This document shows positions 7,956-17,288 of a stretch of 64,000 bases of DNA, piece after piece. The notes below the pieces were generated by a model. The model had not been told where the DNA came from. It searched no databases and saw only the letters and a program-made list of their open reading frames with translations. Source of the stretch: Segetibacter koreensis DSM 18137 (GTDB lineage Bacteria > Bacteroidota > Bacteroidia > Chitinophagales > Chitinophagaceae); NCBI RefSeq assembly GCF_000374045.1, contig NZ_KB893318.1, positions 125,133 through 189,132 of the forward strand. The letters are read 5' to 3'. A program made the position numbers and the translations under genes. The stretch's first letter is position 1, and every line of letters begins with the position of its first letter.

Positions 7956-9302
7956 TTATTTAAACAATCTCCAAAAATCCAGCCCTAATGCATATGCCAT
8001 TAGTCCTAACAGGAGTGCCATACCAGCCATTTGAGCATATTCCATAAACTTGTCGCTCGGTTTACGTCCACTTACCATTTCTACAAGAGTAAACAATGCG
8101 TGTCCTCCATCCAGTGCGGGAATTGGCAGAATATTCATAAAGGCGAGTATGATAGAAAATATAGCGGTCAGTGTCCAAAAACGTTGCCAGTCCCACAAGC
8201 TGGGAAATGTATTTCCTATGCTTATTACGCTTCCTAATGAGTCGCTGGCATTTACTTTACCTGTAAACAATTGCTTTAAACCAGTAACATACCTGTCTAA
8301 TGTCTGAAAACATTTGGTAAAACCTTCAGGAATAGATTGTGCAAGTGTGTATTTTTTTGTGGTAGTGCCTAAAATTGTAAATGGATCCCGCGCTATAAAA
8401 CCAATTGATCCTTTTTCATCAAGTTTCACCTTTACGTTAGCTGTGTCGCTATGGCGTAAAACAGTAAGAGTTGCGACCTGGTTTACCTTATTTTTCTTGT
8501 AGGTATTTAAGTCATGAAAGAATGGGGCAGGGGCGCCGTCGAAAGCAATAATTTGGTCACCTTTTTCTAGTTTGCCATCTATAAATTTTGCGGTCTTTGC
8601 AACAGAGTCCACAAAGGTTGGTACCCTGATTTCAACAAAACCTTCCAGCTTATTTTTATTCAGTTTCTTTATAAAACCGTCAGGAATAGGGATGTTTACA
8701 TTCTGGCCATTTCTGATTACACCAATTTGTTTTGCTTCTCCTAAAATTATTTCTGCTCCAATGGTTCCAAAATTGTCTAATGGCTTACCATCAACCGATA
8801 CAATTTTGTCACCGTCTTTTATGCCTATCTGCGTTGCAAGGCTATCAGCATGTACACCGTAAGTAAGGTTTTTTGCAGGTAAATATTCTTCACCCCATAC
8901 GTACATAATCATTATAAAAAGAAAAATAGCCAGTACAATATTTACTACTACTCCTCCAATCATTATGATCAACCGCTGCCAGGCCGGTTTGCTTCTGAAT
9001 TCATATGGTTCTGCGGGTTTTTTTAATTGCTCCTTATCCATACTCTCATCCACCATACCAGAAATTTTTACGTATCCACCAAAGGGAACCCAGCCGAGGC
9101 CGTATTCGGTCTCGCCCACTTTTTTCTTCCACAAACTAAAATATGGATTGAAGAAAAGAAAGAATTTTTCAACGCGGCACTTAAACCATTTTGCAGGAAA
9201 GAAGTGTCCCATTTCGTGCAAAATGACCAATATTGAAAAAGATAAAATAAACTGTCCTGTTTTAACTGCTACACTGCTCCAGTCTATAGCTAATAATGTC
9301 AT
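7956..9302 (-). CDS. rseP: RIP metalloprotease RseP (site-2 protease)
   Basis: RseP cleaves membrane-embedded substrates such as anti-sigma factors and remnant signal peptides. The 448-residue protein has the zinc motif HEMGH at 29-33 in its first transmembrane helix, a PDZ pair in the middle (around 115-200 and 215-295) and the third metal ligand in LPIPALDGGH near 397. Four transmembrane segments are expected. Start is the ATG at 9302. The downstream neighbour on the same strand, dxr, lies upstream in transcription by 279 bp, a gap that carries two copies of a dispersed repeat facing one another. rseP and dxr are neighbours in many Bacteroidota. Confidence 0.96.
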   Translation of the reverse strand: MTLLAIDWSSVAVKTGQFILSFSILVILHEMGHFFPAKWFKCRVEKFFLFFNPYFSLWKKKVGETEYGLGWVPFGGYVKISGMVDESMDKEQLKKPAEPYEFRSKPAWQRLIIMIGGVVVNIVLAIFLFIMIMYVWGEEYLPAKNLTYGVHADSLATQIGIKDGDKIVSVDGKPLDNFGTIGAEIILGEAKQIGVIRNGQNVNIPIPDGFIKKLNKNKLEGFVEIRVPTFVDSVAKTAKFIDGKLEKGDQIIAFDGAPAPFFHDLNTYKKNKVNQVATLTVLRHSDTANVKVKLDEKGSIGFIARDPFTILGTTTKKYTLAQSIPEGFTKCFQTLDRYVTGLKQLFTGKVNASDSLGSVISIGNTFPSLWDWQRFWTLTAIFSIILAFMNILPIPALDGGHALFTLVEMVSGRKPSDKFMEYAQMAGMALLLGLMAYALGLDFWRLFK

Positions 9303-9384
9303 GCCTAAATCCCTGACGGGACTAATTTTTTTGTGATTTAAATTATAATTTGGTTTCCGTCTATCAACCTTTATTCAGCTTTTG

Positions 9385-9403
9385 TTGTGTCACTCACTTG
9401 TAC
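9385..9403 (-). repeat. 19-bp dispersed repeat, copy 1
   Basis: The plus strand reads TTGTGTCACTCACTTGTAC. The copy at 54711-54729 matches it exactly and the identity extends 7 bp to the left. It lies in the rseP-dxr gap and faces copy 2 at 9496-9514 as an imperfect inverted repeat. Confidence 0.8.
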
Positions 9404-9495
9404 CACAACTCCGTATTCAGCAAATAAAACCATAAACATTCAATTTTGTTTAAGTATTTAGTTAAAGGTTTTTAATTGTTTCTCAAAGATTTACA

Positions 9496-9514
9496 GTACA
9501 AGAGTGCGACGCAA
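9496..9514 (+). repeat. 19-bp dispersed repeat, copy 2
   Basis: Reads GTACAAGAGTGCGACGCAA, matching the complement of copy 1 at 15 of 19 positions and copy 5 exactly. It lies between rseP and dxr. Confidence 0.85.
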
Positions 9515-9581
9515 GCAAAGCTGGTGTATATACTAATGCCGACGTCATAATTTCATTTACTTATAACTCTATAAAATTGTA

Positions 9582-10739
9582 CTACAATTGAATTAAAGAA
9601 GCCGCAAAACTACGGGCTTCACCGTCGCTTTCAAAATACTCTTCAAGTGTGGGCGATTCTATATAAGTAATTTTAGTCATCGTTTGCTCTACAACTTCTG
9701 TCATATCTAAAAACCCGATACGGTTGCGAAGAAATGCATAAACTGCTATTTCATTGGCTGCGTTTAAAATGCTTGGCATATTTCCGCCTTTGTTTAAAGC
9801 TTCCATTGCAAGGCCAAGGTTTCTAAAAGTTTTAAGGTCCGGCTCTTCGAAAGTAAGAGTTGAGTAAGTCTTAAAATTTAAACGGGGAGAATTGGTAGGT
9901 ATGCGGTTAGGAAAGCCAAGCGAATATTGTATAGGTAACTTCATATCTGGCAATCCCATCTGGGCTTTTATACTTCCATCTTCGAACTGCACCATGCTAT
10001 GAATGATACTTTGTGGGTGGATGACAACCTGTATCTGCTCTGGTTTTAGATTGAACAACCACTTTGCCTCAATCATTTCCAGACCTTTGTTCATTAATGT
10101 TGCGCTGTCTATAGTTATCTTGGCGCCCATCGTCCAATTAGGATGCTGCAGCGCATGGTCGCGTTTTACATTAACAAGAAAATTTGGTTTTTTCCCCCGA
10201 AAAGGTCCGCCGCTTGCAGTAAGTATTACCTTCTCAATCCGGTTCCTGGTTTCCCCGACAAGACACTGAAATATAGCAGAGTGTTCGCTGTCAACAGGTA
10301 TTACAGGCACTCTTTTTTCCAGGGCTTTTTTCATTACAATATCGCCGGCAACAACAAGCGTTTCTTTATTTGCAAGCGCAACTGCTTTACCATTGTCTAA
10401 AGCTTCTAAAGTAGGTTTGAGGCCGGCGTACCCAACTATTGCGGCAAGCATAAGATCGTAACAATCCATGGCTGCCACCTGTAATAAGGCATTTTCTCCC
10501 GCAAAAACCTTTATATCTGTGCGCGACAGCGCCTCTTTTACTTTGGTGTATTTCTTTTCATCCCCAATTACCACAACGTTTGGCTTAAACTTAAGCGCCT
10601 GCTGAATAAGCAGTTCCTCATTGGTTTGAGCAGTAAGTACTTCTGCAGAAAATTTATCGGTATTGGCTTCAATTACTTCCAGGGCCTGTGTGCCAATGGA
10701 ACCTGTTGAGCCAAATATTGCTATTCTTTTTTGAGACAT
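9582..10739 (-). CDS. dxr: 1-deoxy-D-xylulose-5-phosphate reductoisomerase
   Basis: Dxr (IspC) converts DXP into MEP, the committed step of the non-mevalonate isoprenoid pathway. The 385-residue protein opens with the NADPH-binding GSTGSIGTQALEVIE (10-24), then has LANKETLVVAG, the metal and substrate loops PVDSEHSAIFQCL and TASGGPF, and MNKGLEMIEAKWLF. It is of normal length and every signature is intact. The start is an ATG at 10739. It lies 279 bp upstream of rseP on the same strand, separated by repeat-bearing DNA, so co-transcription is uncertain. Confidence 0.97.
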   Translation of the reverse strand: MSQKRIAIFGSTGSIGTQALEVIEANTDKFSAEVLTAQTNEELLIQQALKFKPNVVVIGDEKKYTKVKEALSRTDIKVFAGENALLQVAAMDCYDLMLAAIVGYAGLKPTLEALDNGKAVALANKETLVVAGDIVMKKALEKRVPVIPVDSEHSAIFQCLVGETRNRIEKVILTASGGPFRGKKPNFLVNVKRDHALQHPNWTMGAKITIDSATLMNKGLEMIEAKWLFNLKPEQIQVVIHPQSIIHSMVQFEDGSIKAQMGLPDMKLPIQYSLGFPNRIPTNSPRLNFKTYSTLTFEEPDLKTFRNLGLAMEALNKGGNMPSILNAANEIAVYAFLRNRIGFLDMTEVVEQTMTKITYIESPTLEEYFESDGEARSFAASLIQL

Positions 10740-10892
10740 AAAATTTATACAATAGGGGCGGTAAAGATAGAGGAATATTCAATTTTAATATTTTCGATAA
10801 ATTGTGAAAGTTAAATTACCCAGTCTGGTACAACTTTCAGTTCCTATTCTAAAGCTGATTGGCTAAGAAAATCAAAAAAGGGATTACATCCA

Positions 10893-12386
10893 TTAAGCAA
10901 TAAAAGGTTTCAATTCATCTGCCAGTTTTCTGTCATTACTTAACCTTGGAACTTTGTTTTGTCCGCCAAGTTTTCCTATACTTTTCATATAATCAATAAA
11001 ACCATTTTTTCTTACCGGTGAAATTTTTAACCGCTCAAGAATGTTGCCCGTAATAAGATCATCGTAATAAACATTTTTGCTGCGAAGATTTTCATCTACT
11101 TTTTTAGAAAATGACAGTACGTCTTTTGGCGGATTTTCAAATTCAACAAACCATTCGTGATAACTTTTTCCTTTGGTTTGGCTTATCATTGGCGCTACAG
11201 TAAACTCAACAATTTTAGCACCTTCTTCGTTTGCTGCTTTCAATAAAGCATATTCTACTTCTTCGGCAATTACGTGCTCACCAAACGCGGAAATAAAATG
11301 TTTGATTCTGCCACTTACAATAATTTTATAAGGATTTGTACTGATAAACTTTATCGTATCACCAATGTTATAAGCCCATAATCCTGCATTATTACTAATA
11401 ATTAATGCATAGTTTTCTCCAACCTTTACATCTTTAAGCGACAAACGGGTGGGGTTATCATTAAAGATTTCGGCGGCAGGAATAAATTCATAAAAAATGC
11501 CTGAATTAGTATTTAATAACAATCCTGGTTCCTTGTAATTATCCTGGAAAGCAAAGAAACCTTCTGATGCAGGAAAAAGTTCAATGGTGTCTATTTGCTT
11601 TCCAATGCTGTCAAGCAGCTTTGTACGATAGGGTTCAAAATTTACACCTCCCTGAACCATAACAGAAAAATTCGGAAAAATGTCTTTTATCTTTTTCCCA
11701 GTTCTTTCCGTAAGCCTGTCAAAATACATTTGTACCCAGGGAGGAATTCCACTGATAAGAGTCATGTCCTCATTAATCGTTTCCTCTACAATTTTGTCAA
11801 GCTTGGTTTCCCAGTCTTCAATGCAATTGGTTTCATAAGTGGGAAGTTGATTTGTTCGCAGATACGCCGGCACATGATGGTTTACAATACCACTTAACCT
11901 GCCTGTTGCTATTCCGTTTATTTCTTCTAAAACCGGAGATCCACTTAAAAAAATAAGTTTTCCATTTACAAAAGAATAGTTGCCACTGACTGCCATATAA
12001 CACAATAATGCATTTCTTGCAGTGTCTATATGGTTAGATATAGAGTCTTTCGTTATTGGAATGTATTTGACGCCACTTGTCGTGCCACTCGTTTTTGCAA
12101 AATAAACAGGCTTTCCTTTCCATAAAATGTTTGGCTTGCCTTGTTTTATTTTTTCGATATAATCTTTTAATTGTTCATAATCTCTTATTGGCACTAACCT
12201 CTTAAAATCGTCATATGATTCAATTTTGTCAAAGGAGTGATCTATTCCAAACTGTGTACCGACTGCCTTTTTTAATAAGGTTTTAAAAATAGCTTCCTGG
12301 TCAGCAACCGCTGTCTGTGCTCCTTTTTTTATTTTATTATGCACCAATAATGCAAATGGTTTTGCCAACAGCGACTTTACACTCAT
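10893..12386 (-). CDS. GH3 auxin-responsive-promoter-like acyl-amido synthetase family protein
   Basis: The protein (497 residues) belongs to the GH3 branch of the adenylate-forming superfamily. In plants these ligate amino acids to hormones; the role in Bacteroidota is not established. Seen here are the ATP-binding YFAKTSGTTSGVKYIP about 95-110, the LFPASEGFFAFQ and GLWAYNIGDTIKF segments, and a C-terminal ISAFGEHVIAEEVE region. The ATG at 12386 is chosen because an in-frame TTG ten codons upstream overlaps a -7 box (TACTTTTG on the minus strand, 12414-12421). No signal peptide. It is divergent from rplU, so the two share an upstream region. Confidence 0.88.
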   Translation of the reverse strand: MSVKSLLAKPFALLVHNKIKKGAQTAVADQEAIFKTLLKKAVGTQFGIDHSFDKIESYDDFKRLVPIRDYEQLKDYIEKIKQGKPNILWKGKPVYFAKTSGTTSGVKYIPITKDSISNHIDTARNALLCYMAVSGNYSFVNGKLIFLSGSPVLEEINGIATGRLSGIVNHHVPAYLRTNQLPTYETNCIEDWETKLDKIVEETINEDMTLISGIPPWVQMYFDRLTERTGKKIKDIFPNFSVMVQGGVNFEPYRTKLLDSIGKQIDTIELFPASEGFFAFQDNYKEPGLLLNTNSGIFYEFIPAAEIFNDNPTRLSLKDVKVGENYALIISNNAGLWAYNIGDTIKFISTNPYKIIVSGRIKHFISAFGEHVIAEEVEYALLKAANEEGAKIVEFTVAPMISQTKGKSYHEWFVEFENPPKDVLSFSKKVDENLRSKNVYYDDLITGNILERLKISPVRKNGFIDYMKSIGKLGGQNKVPRLSNDRKLADELKPFIA

Positions 12387-12413
12387 AGTAGTAAGCTTGT
12401 GAAGAAAGGGAAA

Positions 12414-12421
12414 CAAAAGTA
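12414..12421 (-). promoter_or_regulatory. Candidate promoter -7 box of the GH3-like gene
   Basis: The minus strand reads TACTTTTG, fitting TAnnTTTG. Transcription starting about seven bases further would give a short leader ahead of the ATG at 12386, and this excludes the upstream TTG as a start. Confidence 0.45.
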
Positions 12422-12547
12422 TAAAAACCTAAAGGTATAATTCTTGTTTTTGCTAATTTTAAGTAGAGATAATGTTAATGAAACTTATACTTTGTATGTT
12501 TTTTCCATATTTTTTACTATTGTTTTATTTTATGAAATCTAAATCAT

Positions 12548-12555
12548 TACCTTTG
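12548..12555 (+). promoter_or_regulatory. Candidate rplU promoter -7 box
   Basis: TACCTTTG at 12548-12555 is followed by GCGCTCC and lies 22 bp before the rplU ATG. The same box and spacing style precede rimO and rpmI in this window. No clear TTG box is seen 19 bp upstream. Confidence 0.55.
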
Positions 12556-12577
12556 CGCTCCTAATTTTTAGAAAGTT

Positions 12578-12883
12578 ATGTTTGCAGTAGTTAAAATCGC
12601 AGGACAACAATTTAGAGTACAAGCCGGACAAAGTTTGTACGTACCTCACCTGCAAGGTAATACCGGAGATCAAGTTGAGTTCAGTGATGTACTGTTGACT
12701 GACGACAATGGAAATCTTTCTACGGGTGAAGGCGTTGCAGCAAAAGTAACCGCCGAAATTGTCAGTGATCTTATTAAAGGTGATAAAGTAATCGCTTTTA
12801 AAATGAAAAGAAGAAAAGGTTTTCGTAAAAAGAAAGGTCACAGAACACAGTATACTCAAATTAAAATTCAAAGTATTGCGTAA
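12578..12883 (+). CDS. rplU: 50S ribosomal protein L21
   Basis: L21 binds 23S rRNA in the large subunit. The 101-residue protein has FAVVKIAGQQFRVQAGQ at the start and the basic C-terminal signature FKMKRRKGFRKKKGHRTQYT. Length is normal. rpmA follows after 93 bp and a histone-like gene after that, all on the plus strand, with a hairpin terminator at 13625, suggesting one transcript of three genes. Confidence 0.97.
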   Translation: MFAVVKIAGQQFRVQAGQSLYVPHLQGNTGDQVEFSDVLLTDDNGNLSTGEGVAAKVTAEIVSDLIKGDKVIAFKMKRRKGFRKKKGHRTQYTQIKIQSIA

Positions 12884-12976
12884 ATTGTAGGATGAATGAT
12901 GTGACGTTTAAAGTTACTTTTAACTTCTTTCAATATCTGAAATCTCTAATTCGCGAAATTTATAAATTAAAGTATT

Positions 12977-13243
12977 ATGGCTCATAAAAAAGGTGAAGGC
13001 TCGGTAAAGAACGGCCGCGACTCACAAAGCAAGCGTTTAGGTGTAAAAATATTTGGTGGTCAATCAGCAGTTGCAGGAAATATTATTCTTCGCCAACGTG
13101 GTACGCAATACCATCCTGGTAAAAATATAGGTGTGGGAAAAGATTTCACACTGTTTGCATTAACTGACGGACTGGTAGAATTTAAAAAAGGAAGAAACGA
13201 TAGAAATACTGTTTCAATCGTTCCGGTACAACAGGAGGCTTAA
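12977..13243 (+). CDS. rpmA: 50S ribosomal protein L27
   Basis: L27 reaches the peptidyl-transferase centre. The 88-residue protein starts [20 protein letters not shown] and contains the signature [22 protein letters not shown]. There is no cleavable N-terminal extension of the kind found in Firmicutes. It follows rplU in the usual order. Confidence 0.97.
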   Translation: MAHKKGEGSVKNGRDSQSKRLGVKIFGGQSAVAGNIILRQRGTQYHPGKNIGVGKDFTLFALTDGLVEFKKGRNDRNTVSIVPVQQEA

Positions 13244-13314
13244 TTAATTTTTGGCAGTTGAAATTTAGTTTCTAATTTTAATGAATATTTACTAACCATT
13301 AAAATTTACTAACA

Positions 13315-13602
13315 ATGGCAACTGCAAAAAAAGCCGCTGCTCCTAAGAAGGCTGCTGCTCCAAAAAAAGCCGCCGCAAAAAAAGCCGCTGCTGCACCTAA
13401 GAAAGCTGCTGCTCCGAAAAAAGCCGCTGCTGCTCCTAAGAAGGCTGCTGCTCCAAAAAAAGCCGCTGCTGCTCCTAAGAAAGCTGCTGCTCCAAAAAAA
13501 GCCGCTGCTGCACCTAAGAAAGCCGCTGTTGCTGCTAAGAAAGCAGCCGCGCCTAAAAAGGCTGCCGCAAAAAAGGCTGCTGCTAAAAAATCCAACGATT
13601 AG
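13315..13602 (+). CDS. Histone-H1-like Lys/Ala/Pro-rich DNA-binding protein
   Basis: The 95-residue protein is almost wholly Ala, Lys and Pro, built from APKKAAA units; a 13-residue period (39 nt in the DNA) repeats at least three times in the centre, and it ends KKAAAKKSND. Such tails resemble the C-terminal domain of histone H1 and of bacterial H1-like proteins, which bind DNA without sequence preference. It follows rpmA by 71 bp and precedes a terminator, so it is probably expressed with the two ribosomal proteins. Binding to DNA is inferred from composition; an rRNA partner is also possible. Repeat number is likely to vary between strains. Confidence 0.75.
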   Translation: MATAKKAAAPKKAAAPKKAAAKKAAAAPKKAAAPKKAAAAPKKAAAPKKAAAAPKKAAAPKKAAAAPKKAAVAAKKAAAPKKAAAKKAAAKKSND

Positions 13603-13624
13603 ATTTTTAGCACTCCACATAACT

Positions 13625-13655
13625 AAAGTCCCGGATGTGATATCTGGGACTTTTT
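13625..13655 (+). terminator. Terminator of the rplU-rpmA-histone-like operon
   Basis: A 12-bp stem (AAAGTCCCGGAT at 13625-13636 with ATCTGGGACTTT at 13642-13653, one G-T pair) with a GTGAT loop is followed by a run of T. Confidence 0.85.
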
Positions 13656-13824
13656 AATTTAATTTTTTTATTACTGATGCTTTAAAGCGTTTTCATTTTA
13701 TTTCTTTTTTTCATTACTCTACATATTACGTCAGCGATTGCCAAAACTTTATTTCCTGTTTTGTTTGCATGCTTTTTAAAAGTTTGCACTGCATTTCGTT
13801 TGCATGTAAATCTGAAAGAATTTA

Positions 13825-14439
13825 TTAGTGAATTCTGTCGCCTCTGACTTCAAGTTCTTTCATTACCTGTGATTCATATTCAAGCCATTGTTGCCAGCGC
13901 ATCCTTACAATATTCTTTTCAATATAAGTTTCAGCAAGATCAATAAACAAAGAATAATGTCCTGCTTCACTTTCCATAAATCGCCTGTAAAAATTACTTA
14001 AATAATTATCTTTTAACCCCTCGCTCAACCTCTTAAATCTTTCACAGCTCCTGGCTTCAATGAGAGCAAAAATTAATAATTTATCGAGAAATCTTTCTTC
14101 ATCGCTGCCACCTTTTTTTTGAAAGTTGATCAGTTTATTTACATATTCATCTTTTCGCTGTTTGCCAAGCTTCAGGTTTCTCTTTTTCAATTCCGCTAAA
14201 ACAAGACGAAAATGTCCCCATTCTTCTGTAACTATAGGGGCCAGCTCAGTAACCAGTTTTTCTTTATCAGGATAACGTTGAATAAGGGAAATGCAACTTG
14301 TAGCAGCCTTTTGTTCGCAGTAAGCATGATCCGTCAAAATTTCCTCCAGGGAAATATGGGCAAGATCAACCCATCGTGGATCAGTTGGAAGCTGTAATCC
14401 TAAAATGTTTTTTTGATAATCCGACACCAATTCCATCAT
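13825..14439 (-). CDS. miaE: tRNA-(ms2io6A37) hydroxylase MiaE
   Basis: MiaE is a di-iron enzyme that hydroxylates the isopentenyl group of ms2i6A37 in tRNA. The 204-residue protein has the ferritin-like ligand pattern spread over four helices: a Glu/His helix at EEILTDHAYCEQKA, EEWGHFRLVL, IEARSCERF and ESEAGHYSLFI. The frame extends ten codons upstream only to a TTG; the two adjacent ATGs at 14439 and 14436 are better starts. It is convergent with the histone-like operon. Family assignment is firm; the presence of the substrate modification (MiaA/MiaB) cannot be judged here. Confidence 0.92.
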   Translation of the reverse strand: MMELVSDYQKNILGLQLPTDPRWVDLAHISLEEILTDHAYCEQKAATSCISLIQRYPDKEKLVTELAPIVTEEWGHFRLVLAELKKRNLKLGKQRKDEYVNKLINFQKKGGSDEERFLDKLLIFALIEARSCERFKRLSEGLKDNYLSNFYRRFMESEAGHYSLFIDLAETYIEKNIVRMRWQQWLEYESQVMKELEVRGDRIH

Positions 14440-14817
14440 CTTTATTATAGGTTCATTAAAAAAAATCAAAATAACTAAAAGCTGTAACCAGATAAATATG
14501 CTTTGCTATTTTTGTTACAAATATCAGTTAAGAACAGAGGAGTTGGCGGATATTTATTGTTGAATGATGTGCTAAAATATTAATAGTTATTTTTTGCCCT
14601 TTTTTAAGGCACATTTGTAAACGTTGTGAAAAACAAATGACGGAAGTAAAAGAATGGTTTTTTATGCGTCTTCTACCCAAAGTAAAGATTCCTTTTTAGG
14701 AATAGTATAATAGTGCATTTCCAATTATTATGAAAAACAACTTACAAAATAAGCTTAGTAAACCGGATGAATGGCTGCTCTGTTAAAAAATGTACTTTGA
14801 GCAACAATTGACTATTT
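14440..14817. other. 378-bp divergent intergenic region
   Basis: This AT-rich gap separates the divergent miaE and acylase genes and must hold both promoters. I see no convincing consensus box, RNA gene or repeat in it. Confidence 0.4.
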
Positions 14818-17280
14818 ATGAGAATCGTTCCTTTTATTATTTGTGCAATGATAACAATTGGTTTAATTGTTATTTTAAATGTACCCCTAACCATAGCCGA
14901 AGATAAAACTCCACCAATTGGTTCATTTCTAAGTCCACAGCACGGATTTTGGCAAAATGCCGAACCTTTGGATTATAACTTCAATGACAAACTTAATTAT
15001 CAATACCTCAGCGGCAAGGTTGATGTATATTTTGACGAAAGACTAGTGCCACACATTTATGCTGAAAAAGAACGGGACGCATATTTTGTACAAGGTTACC
15101 TGCATGCAAAGTTCCGGCTTTGGCAAATGGAGTTTCAAACACATGCAGCGGCGGGAAGATTAAGTGAAATTATGGGAGAGACGAGAGGTGGAACAGATTT
15201 TTTGAAAATAGACAGGTACTTCAGGCGGTTAGGAATGGTATACGGCGCAGAACAATCTTTAAAAAAACTAAAAGAAGACTCTGTAACAAGACGTGAGACA
15301 AAAGCCTATACTGCAGGTGTAAACGCGTACATATCATCGTTAAAGCCCAATCAGTATCCACTTGAATACAAGCTGCTTAATTACCAACCTGAAAAATGGA
15401 CAGATTTAAAGACGCAGTTATTTTTAAAATACATGGCGTATGACCTTACAGGCAAAGATGATGATTTTGAAATGACGAATGCCAAAAATATTTTTTCGCC
15501 TGCTGATATTGAAAAATTATATCCCACTTCTGAAGACAGTTTAGACCCAATTGTTCCCAAAGGCACTCCGTTTATGCGCCCAAGTCTTCACCCTAAGATG
15601 CCTTTAACTGCAGATTCGCTTTATTATAATTTTCCTGATTCGACACAAAAACCTTTTGTTTTACAACCTGATAAAAGTAACGGTAGCAACAACTGGGCAG
15701 TGTCAGGAAGCAAGACCAGGAGCGGAGCTCCTATTCTTTGTAACGATCCGCATCTTGGTTTAAATCTTCCTTCACTTTGGTATGAGATGCAGATTTCTAC
15801 GCCCACCTTTAATGCTTATGGAGTCAGTTTTCCCGGGTCACCTTCTATAATTATTGGTTTTAATGATAGTATAGCCTGGGGGTTAACAAATGCAGGAAGA
15901 GATGTGAAAGATTATTATGAAATTCATTTTCGTGACAGTACAATGAACGAGTATAGGTTTAACGGAAAATGGCTAAAAACTACTTTTAGAAATGAAACGA
16001 TTAAGGTAAAAGGAAAGCCTGACGTAACTGAAAGAATTGCAATGACACTGTTCGGTCCTGTTATGTACGATAGATCGTATCCTGACGTTTTGAAAGATAA
16101 TAAGTACTACGCCGTAAGGTGGAAAGCGCATGACCCAAGTAATGAGTTACTCGCTTTCAACAAAATAAATCATGCGCACAATTTTGTTGATTACATCAGG
16201 GCGATTTCGACCTTTCAAACCCCTGGTCAAAATTTTTTATTTGCCAGTAAAAGTGGTAACATAGCCATCCGTCAACAAGGTCAGTTTCCGGCAAAATGGA
16301 GAAGGCAGGGAGACTTTTTGATGCAGGGAACTGACAGCAGTTATATGTGGAAAGGATTTATTCCTTCTAAAGAAAATCCCACCGTATATAATCCTGCACT
16401 TGGCTTTGTCAGTAGTGCCAACCAGTTGGCTGCAGATACAACTTATCCTTATTATCTTGGAGCCTCAGCCGGCATTTACAGGGGTCTTATTATAAATCGT
16501 ATGCTAAGTTCGATGAACAATATAACGGTTGAAGATATGGAGCGAATGCAGACCGATAATTACAATATTTTTGCAGCAATGGCCCGTCCTGTTTTGCTTA
16601 AATATCTTGATATGAACAAGCTGACGGCTGCTGAAAAAGTATATGTATTTAAATTAAAAAACTGGAATTTAAGAAACGATATAAATGAACAAGGTCCTAC
16701 TATTTTTCAACTCTGGTGGGATGAGTTGGAAAATGCAGTTTTTAAAGATGAATTTTCAAAAACTGATTTACCGGTAAAGTGGCCTGAAGAAAGTACCTTA
16801 CTGGAAGGATTGCTAAAAGACAGTGCCTATAAATTTGTTGATGACGTAACTACTCCGCAGGTTGAAAATGTAAAAGACATTGTTTTAAAAGCATACAAGT
16901 CAGCTTACCAACAATTAAAAACCCGCGATGATAAACAACAACTCGCGTGGGGGAAATTTAAAGATACAGGCATAAGACATTTGCTGAAGCTATCATCGCT
17001 TAGCAGGTTGCATTTACCTATAGGGGGAGGAGAAAATATTATAAATGCTACAAAAGCAGATCATGGTCCTACATGGCGCATGATAGTGCAGTTAACAAAG
17101 AATACGGAAGCTTACGGAGTATATGCCGGAGGGCAAAGCGGAAATCCCGGCAGTAAATATTACGATAATTTTATTGATACCTGGGCAAGTGGAAAGTATT
17201 ATCCTTTATTGTTTTTAAACCACGATGCAGCTAAAGGCAGCAATGATATAAAGTGGAAAATAACTTTTTCAAAAGATTAA
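14818..17280 (+). CDS. Penicillin acylase family N-terminal-nucleophile amidohydrolase
   Basis: The 820-residue precursor fits the penicillin G acylase/acyl-homoserine-lactone acylase family, which hydrolyses amide bonds of acylated amines and matures by cutting itself just before a catalytic Ser. Here the cut is predicted between Gly289 and Ser290 in NGSNNWAVSGSKTRSG, giving an alpha chain of about 265 residues and a beta chain of about 530. Other family marks are CNDPHLGLNLPSLWYEMQ and NATKADHGPTWRMIV. A hydrophobic N-terminal segment (residues 3-27) suggests a signal peptide or anchor. Natural substrate is unknown. A small membrane protein gene follows by 8 bp, so they form an operon. Confidence 0.93.
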   Translation: MRIVPFIICAMITIGLIVILNVPLTIAEDKTPPIGSFLSPQHGFWQNAEPLDYNFNDKLNYQYLSGKVDVYFDERLVPHIYAEKERDAYFVQGYLHAKFRLWQMEFQTHAAAGRLSEIMGETRGGTDFLKIDRYFRRLGMVYGAEQSLKKLKEDSVTRRETKAYTAGVNAYISSLKPNQYPLEYKLLNYQPEKWTDLKTQLFLKYMAYDLTGKDDDFEMTNAKNIFSPADIEKLYPTSEDSLDPIVPKGTPFMRPSLHPKMPLTADSLYYNFPDSTQKPFVLQPDKSNGSNNWAVSGSKTRSGAPILCNDPHLGLNLPSLWYEMQISTPTFNAYGVSFPGSPSIIIGFNDSIAWGLTNAGRDVKDYYEIHFRDSTMNEYRFNGKWLKTTFRNETIKVKGKPDVTERIAMTLFGPVMYDRSYPDVLKDNKYYAVRWKAHDPSNELLAFNKINHAHNFVDYIRAISTFQTPGQNFLFASKSGNIAIRQQGQFPAKWRRQGDFLMQGTDSSYMWKGFIPSKENPTVYNPALGFVSSANQLAADTTYPYYLGASAGIYRGLIINRMLSSMNNITVEDMERMQTDNYNIFAAMARPVLLKYLDMNKLTAAEKVYVFKLKNWNLRNDINEQGPTIFQLWWDELENAVFKDEFSKTDLPVKWPEESTLLEGLLKDSAYKFVDDVTTPQVENVKDIVLKAYKSAYQQLKTRDDKQQLAWGKFKDTGIRHLLKLSSLSRLHLPIGGGENIINATKADHGPTWRMIVQLTKNTEAYGVYAGGQSGNPGSKYYDNFIDTWASGKYYPLLFLNHDAAKGSNDIKWKITFSKD

Positions 17281-17288
17281 ATTAATTT

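Noticed and set aside
13355-13560. CRISPR-like regular repeats
   Set aside because: The 39-bp periodicity is coding, from the APKKAAA repeats of the histone-like protein, with no spacer structure.
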